A stretch of 64,000 bases of DNA from Allobosea sp. WAO (GTDB lineage: Bacteria; Pseudomonadota; Alphaproteobacteria; Rhizobiales; Beijerinckiaceae): contig NZ_JXTJ01000009.1 of the NCBI RefSeq assembly GCF_001509835.1, positions 62,001 through 126,000 on the forward strand. Reading direction: 5' to 3'. Of this stretch, positions 63,129 to 64,000 are shown one piece after another. The notes below the pieces were generated by a model. That model saw nothing but the letters and a program-made list of their open reading frames with translations. It did no database searches and was not told the origin of the DNA. The position numbers and the translations under genes were made by a program. Each line of letters begins with the position of its first letter. Within the stretch, counting starts at the first letter, position 1.

Positions 63129-64000
63129 ATGCCTGACAAGATCGTACTGGTCACCGGCGCCGGCGGCTTCATCGGCCATCATCTCGTCTCGTACCTTGTC
63201 GCTCACGGCCACAAGGTTCGCGGCGTCGATATCAAGGCGCCGGAGTACGCGGCGAGTAGGGCGCATGAATTCGAGCTGCTCGATCTGCGCGTACCCGGCA
63301 ATTGCGAGAAGGCGGTCGCCGGCGTCGACGAGGTCTATCATCTCGCCGCCGATATGGGCGGGATCGGCTACATCACATCGTCCCATGCGGCGATCACTCT
63401 CCACAACACGCTGATCAACGTGAACATGATCAAGTCGGCGCGGGAGGCCGGCGTGAAGCGCTTCCTGTTCTCCTCCTCGGCCTGCATCTATCCGCAGTAT
63501 CTGCAGCACAAGCCCGATGTGACGCCGCTGCGCGAGGACGATGCCTTTCCGGCCGATCCGGAGGAGGGCTACGGGCTCGAGAAGCTCTACATGGAGAAGA
63601 TGTGTCAGTACTTTTCGGAGGACTGGGGCTTTCCGACCCGCACCGTGCGCTTCCACAATGTCTACGGACCGCTCGGTACCTATGATGGCGGCCGCGAGAA
63701 GGCGCCGGCGGCGATCTGCCGGAAGGTTGCCCTGGCGGCCGACGGCTCCTCGATCGAGATCTGGGGCGACGGCCAGCAGACGCGCTCCTTCATGCATGTC
63801 GACGACTGCGTCGAGGGCATCTTCCGCATCATGCGGTCCGATTACGACCGGCCGCTGAACCTCGGCACCGACGAGCTCGTCTCTGTCGACCAGCTCGTCG
63901 ACATGGTCTCCGAGATCGCCGGCAAGCGGCTCGTCAAGCGCCATGACCGCTCGCGCCCGCAGGGTGTCCGCGGACGCAACAGCGACAACTCACGGCTACG
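63129..64000 (+). CDS. GDP-mannose 3,5-epimerase-like NAD-dependent epimerase (5' part; continues beyond the window)
   Basis: 290 residues visible from ATG 63129 (GGAG about 7 nt upstream); no stop before the window end. IVLVTGAGGFIGHHLVSYLVAHG for NAD; DEVYHLAADMGGIGYI and SSSACIYPQYLQ are hallmarks of GDP-mannose 3,5-epimerases, and YGLEKLYMEKM holds Tyr-x3-Lys; FHNVYGPLGTYDGGREKAPAAICRK matches too. Likely makes GDP-L-galactose or a related sugar from GDP-mannose supplied by ManC. Confidence 0.88.
   Translation, partial: MPDKIVLVTGAGGFIGHHLVSYLVAHGHKVRGVDIKAPEYAASRAHEFELLDLRVPGNCEKAVAGVDEVYHLAADMGGIGYITSSHAAITLHNTLINVNMIKSAREAGVKRFLFSSSACIYPQYLQHKPDVTPLREDDAFPADPEEGYGLEKLYMEKMCQYFSEDWGFPTRTVRFHNVYGPLGTYDGGREKAPAAICRKVALAADGSSIEIWGDGQQTRSFMHVDDCVEGIFRIMRSDYDRPLNLGTDELVSVDQLVDMVSEIAGKRLVKRHDRSRPQGVRGRNSDNSRL

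Overview
This window is high-GC, densely packed bacterial chromosome with many stop/start overlaps of the ATGA kind. The gene content suggests an alphaproteobacterium of the Hyphomicrobiales: ccoNOQP with fixI/fixS-type assembly genes, a mnhAB-type fused Na+/H+ antiporter operon, the carboxyspermidine route to polyamines, an ExoP/ExoF-like exopolysaccharide locus and many SDR/CoA/TRAP/ABC uptake genes. My best guess at genus level is a Bosea-like organism, but this rests on general resemblance and no marker gene (rRNA, tRNA) was found.

Layout. 0-5 kb: 3' end of a PLP-dependent cysteine synthase-like gene, then a minus-strand block of KdpD/KdpE-like sensor kinase and regulator followed by the two membrane subunits of a TRAP transporter (no binding protein in the window). 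5-15 kb: a polar amino acid-type ABC transporter and a probable acyl-CoA catabolic module (CoA-transferase, enoyl-CoA hydratase, SDR; divergently a DUF993 aldolase-like protein and an acyl-CoA dehydrogenase). A LacI-family regulator sits in the middle, and two identical 12-bp palindromes lie 95 bp apart in the divergent promoter. 15-17.3 kb: an autoinducer-synthase/FeeM-like acyltransferase divergent from a LuxR-type regulator. 17.3-23.3 kb: six-gene Mrp/Pha-type multisubunit cation/proton antiporter. 23.4-29.3 kb: small regulators (XRE, Rnk-like, Nudix, PtsN), two small unknown proteins, and the carboxynorspermidine/carboxyspermidine dehydrogenase plus decarboxylase pair.

29.7-38.7 kb is the respiratory and nitric-oxide region: ccoNOQP preceded by two FNR/FixK-like boxes, a 70-residue membrane protein, a DUF2189 protein, the copper ATPase CcoI and CcoS. 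Next come an NsrR-type repressor and two globins. One is a recognisable group III truncated haemoglobin. The other is a diverged globin-like protein that I identify by ungapped spacing of Trp, Gly and proximal His. Three 23-bp (11-1-11) inverted repeats of the NsrR type precede nsrR and both globin genes, so this looks like a compact NO-responsive regulon. This is the most interesting result of the reading.

38.8-47 kb: a MocR regulator, DUF983 protein, 3-hydroxybenzoate 4-monooxygenase-like enzyme, aldehyde dehydrogenase, acetolactate synthase-like enzyme with a strong hairpin in its leader, and an SDR. 47-48 kb is an unusually AT-rich non-coding stretch leading into a LuxR-type regulator whose receiver domain lacks the phospho-acceptor Asp. 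48.7-64 kb: an exopolysaccharide locus read outward from an AT-rich divergent promoter at about 60.7-61.3 kb. Leftward are an outer-membrane export protein, ManC, a Wzc/ExoP-like protein, an epimerase, a glycosyltransferase, an oxidoreductase-epimerase fusion, a flippase and another glycosyltransferase. Rightward are UDP-xylose synthase, a WecG/TagA glycosyltransferase and a GDP-mannose epimerase-like gene cut by the window end.

No CRISPR array, rRNA, tRNA, insertion sequence or prophage gene was recognised.
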